Assembly (NCBI GenBank): GCA_009920765.1
Contig: RFZJ01000015.1
Location: 1 to 56,696 of the forward strand
Length of the DNA stretch: 56,696 nt
Direction of reading: 5' to 3'
Origin: Planctomycetota bacterium
GTDB lineage: Bacteria; Planctomycetota; Planctomycetia; Gemmatales; Gemmataceae
How positions within the stretch are numbered: the first letter of the stretch is position 1; the number at the start of each line of letters is the position of its first letter. The notes under the pieces were generated by a model. The model was not told where the DNA came from and made no database searches. It saw only the letters and a list, made by a program, of their open reading frames with translations. Positions 55,020-56,696 of this stretch are shown one piece after another. Position numbers and translations under genes: made by a program.

Positions 55020-55235
55020 TTACTGTGGCATGCAAACAGGCGCAGGAGCACAAGCAGGAGCGCAAACTGGTGCACATTGCGGCATTGGAGCGCAAGCTGG
55101 TGCATATTGTGGCATTGGAGGAGGCGCACTATTGGAATGCCTACGACCAAAAAGCCCTGTGCCTTCATGGCCCCAGCAGCCAGCATTAAGCATGATCAAA
55201 CCAAGAAAAGCAGACCGAACTAAGAACGCTTTCAT
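55020..55235 (-). CDS. Small lipoprotein with Cys-Ala-Pro repeats
   Basis: The frame is open from 55256 but the lipoprotein signal fits the ATG at 55235 (MKAFLVRSAFLGLIMLNAGCWG, lipobox Cys). The 71-residue product then has a Pro/Ala/Cys/Gln-rich tail made of repeats such as PQCAP, VCAP and ACAP, with about six cysteines spaced 4 to 5 residues apart. Such tails may bind metal or cross-link by disulfides. No family recognised. Confidence 0.65.
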   Translation of the reverse strand: MKAFLVRSAFLGLIMLNAGCWGHEGTGLFGRRHSNSAPPPMPQYAPACAPMPQCAPVCAPACAPAPVCMPQ

Positions 55236-55837
55236 GTTTTCTCTCACAAAAAGCAACTAAAAACATATCTTCAGCAAACCTTCGGAAGGAATGCCGTCGC
55301 CAATACAAATTGGCTGATAACTTTTATTCACTGTAAAAAAAAGACCATTGCTAGCGCGAGAAGAAAAGTAGTTAATCATACGATAAATATTATTTTTAGA
55401 TACACATTTAACAAATAAGACAATAGTTCACGAAAAGACAATAGTTCCAATTGTGTCAGAAACAACGTGCCCAAACCACCAAAAGATAGGTCCAAAACCC
55501 ATTCAATTCAATCTAAACTAGCAGATAACCCGCTTAAATACCTAATATTGCAGTTATTTTAACATCTTCAAGGACAGCAAAGAAAGAAAGCGGGCAATTG
55601 ATAATTGAAATTTAATCGATTTAAAGAATACAAAAACAAGTATGTAAATAAGTTATTCACTCACCATTTTTAATTTAACTACAAGCCCAAAAACCCCCTT
55701 GGGTTTGACACTAAGAAGCAGATGTACATAGATACTAAAGCACCACGTGATAATTTATTTAGATATTACTACAAAAAAGAGAACTCAGGCAGCCAAATGG
55801 ATGCTTAAACTTGCACTGAAGCATAAGATGAAAAGAT
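55236..55837. other. AT-rich non-coding gap downstream of ftsH
   Basis: About 600 AT-rich bases hold no convincing ORF on either strand. They contain two copies of the 13-mer AAGACAATAGTTC (55417-55429 and 55435-55447, period 18), and an imperfect CAAGCCC/GGGTTTG hairpin near 55684 without a following T tract. Promoter elements for the lipoprotein gene must lie in its right-to-left approach. Confidence 0.6.
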
Positions 55838-56696
55838 TTATGAATCGGAAATTGTTGTTGAGGATTTAGCAGGAGTAACAACAAAGCCCGCATCCCTTAG
55901 AATATCTTCTATTTCATCGCGAAGAAGTTCTTCCCTGTTCATCAGTTCCTCAACAATTTTTTCCACATAGACACGATTATCGGAAAGCAATCGGAAAGCG
56001 TTTTCATCAGCTTCCCTAAGAAAATTTTGAACTTCAGAATCAATAAGTGCCGCAGTTTGCTCACTAAAATCCCGGGCCTCCTGCATTTCTTTACCTAAAA
56101 AGACATGCTCTTCGCCAACTTTAAAAGTCATGGGCCCAAGCTTTTCACTCATACCCCAGTGGGTAACCATCATTCGAGCTAATCTTGTCGCTCGTTTTAA
56201 ATCAGATTCTGCACCAGCATATGGTTGATTATAAACAAGCTTATCAGCAGCACGACCACCCATGATCATAACCAACTGATTTTTAAAATGATCCAAGCCA
56301 TGATGAAAACGATCTTCATCGGGTGCGTTAAGATTAACCCCGAGGCTTTGGCCCCTTGGGATGATAGAAACTTTTTGAGGGCGATCTGCTCCAGGCATCA
56401 ACCAAGTAACCAGGGCGTGGCCTACCTCGTGATATGCCGTTCTTCGTTTGTCTTCAGGGGTTAGAACTTCTTCACGTTTAGGGCCGATAAGAACTCTATC
56501 CGCGGCTACTTCGAAATCAGCTCTATCAATTTTGTCCTTATCAAGGCGGGTAGCCACCAAGGCTGCTTCATTGGCTAAATTTCGAAGATCAGCACCAGTC
56601 ATGCCAATCATTTTTCTAGCCACTGTTTCAAGATTTATATTATCAGCAAGAGGCTTGTTGCGAGTATGAACCTTGAGAATGGCAAGTCTGCCCTGC
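55838..56696 (-). CDS. ftsH: ATP-dependent zinc metalloprotease FtsH (C-terminal part)
   Basis: FtsH is a membrane-bound AAA+ protease that degrades unassembled and regulatory proteins. The gene is cut by the right window edge; the visible 285 residues start at GRLAILKVHTRNKPLAD, run through the AAA+ lid (GMTGADLRNLANEAAL), the zinc motif HEVGH (in TAYHEVGHALV) and the M41 peptidase domain (SIIPRGQSLGVNL, GGRAADKLVYNQPYAGAESDL), and end with a short C-terminal tail. The ATPase P-loop, Walker B and membrane helices lie outside the window. FtsH is usually essential. Confidence 0.96.
   Translation of the reverse strand, partial: QGRLAILKVHTRNKPLADNINLETVARKMIGMTGADLRNLANEAALVATRLDKDKIDRADFEVAADRVLIGPKREEVLTPEDKRRTAYHEVGHALVTWLMPGADRPQKVSIIPRGQSLGVNLNAPDEDRFHHGLDHFKNQLVMIMGGRAADKLVYNQPYAGAESDLKRATRLARMMVTHWGMSEKLGPMTFKVGEEHVFLGKEMQEARDFSEQTAALIDSEVQNFLREADENAFRLLSDNRVYVEKIVEELMNREELLRDEIEDILRDAGFVVTPAKSSTTISDS

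Overview
The window looks like a chromosomal segment of a planctomycete, most likely a Gemmataceae-type lineage with unusually AT-rich DNA. This rests on family content: a DUF1552 secretory protein paired with a DUF1587/1592/1588/1585 haem-domain protein, a PVC-type CxxCH 'membrane-bound dehydrogenase', Ser/Thr kinase and SUMF1/FGE-like proteins, and giant adaptor proteins. The exact taxon is inferred. I see no rRNA, tRNA, CRISPR array, insertion sequence, phage or plasmid gene. Both ends cut a gene: glutathionylspermidine synthase on the left and ftsH on the right.

Layout. 1-3.5 kb: glutathionylspermidine synthase with a YgiB-like partner, an SDR dehydrogenase next to a Tat-exported M19 dipeptidase-like protein, and a CIA30 protein. 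3.5-12 kb: a kinase fused to an FGE-like domain, an AbgB-like M20 amidohydrolase, a (GATA)n microsatellite, and a 1121-residue SGNH/dehydrogenase/cytochrome protein. 12-20.7 kb: secreted proteins, including one ORF interrupted by a single in-frame TGA that looks like a selenoprotein (13102-14352), then the DUF1552/DUF1592 pair, a Lys-rich exported protein, a DUF1080-like protein and a TlpA-like thioredoxin. 21-30 kb: aldo/keto reductase, esterase, hscA-iscX (Fe-S chaperone and accessory protein), psuG-rsgA, a 47-residue RHH-like protein, class I fumarase and a sugar-nucleotide epimerase.

30-46 kb is a long run on the minus strand: a TolC-like lipoprotein, an ATP-grasp ligase overlapping a DUF885 metallohydrolase, a small helical protein, three unusual membrane-fusion proteins (double GAF plus adaptor; WD40 propeller nested inside an adaptor; PqqD-like plus M50 protease plus adaptor), a secreted protein, then hemX-hemA. 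The three adaptors and TolC lie together without any ABC, RND or MFS pump, so this is the best candidate for an undescribed envelope-spanning processing or export system.

46-56.7 kb: Mpo1-like protein, argS, rsfS, an MFS carrier, a GT39-like membrane protein, an enolase locus, two small membrane proteins, two small lipoproteins and ftsH. Three genes here (argS, the MFS carrier, eno) each lack an internal block that their families normally keep: about 29 residues including the KMSKS-equivalent loop in argS, about 30 residues around TM5/TM6 in the carrier, and about 43 codons plus one base in eno. Three such losses within 6 kb, two of them in housekeeping genes, suggest a damaged or mis-assembled stretch, or recent decay with intact copies elsewhere.
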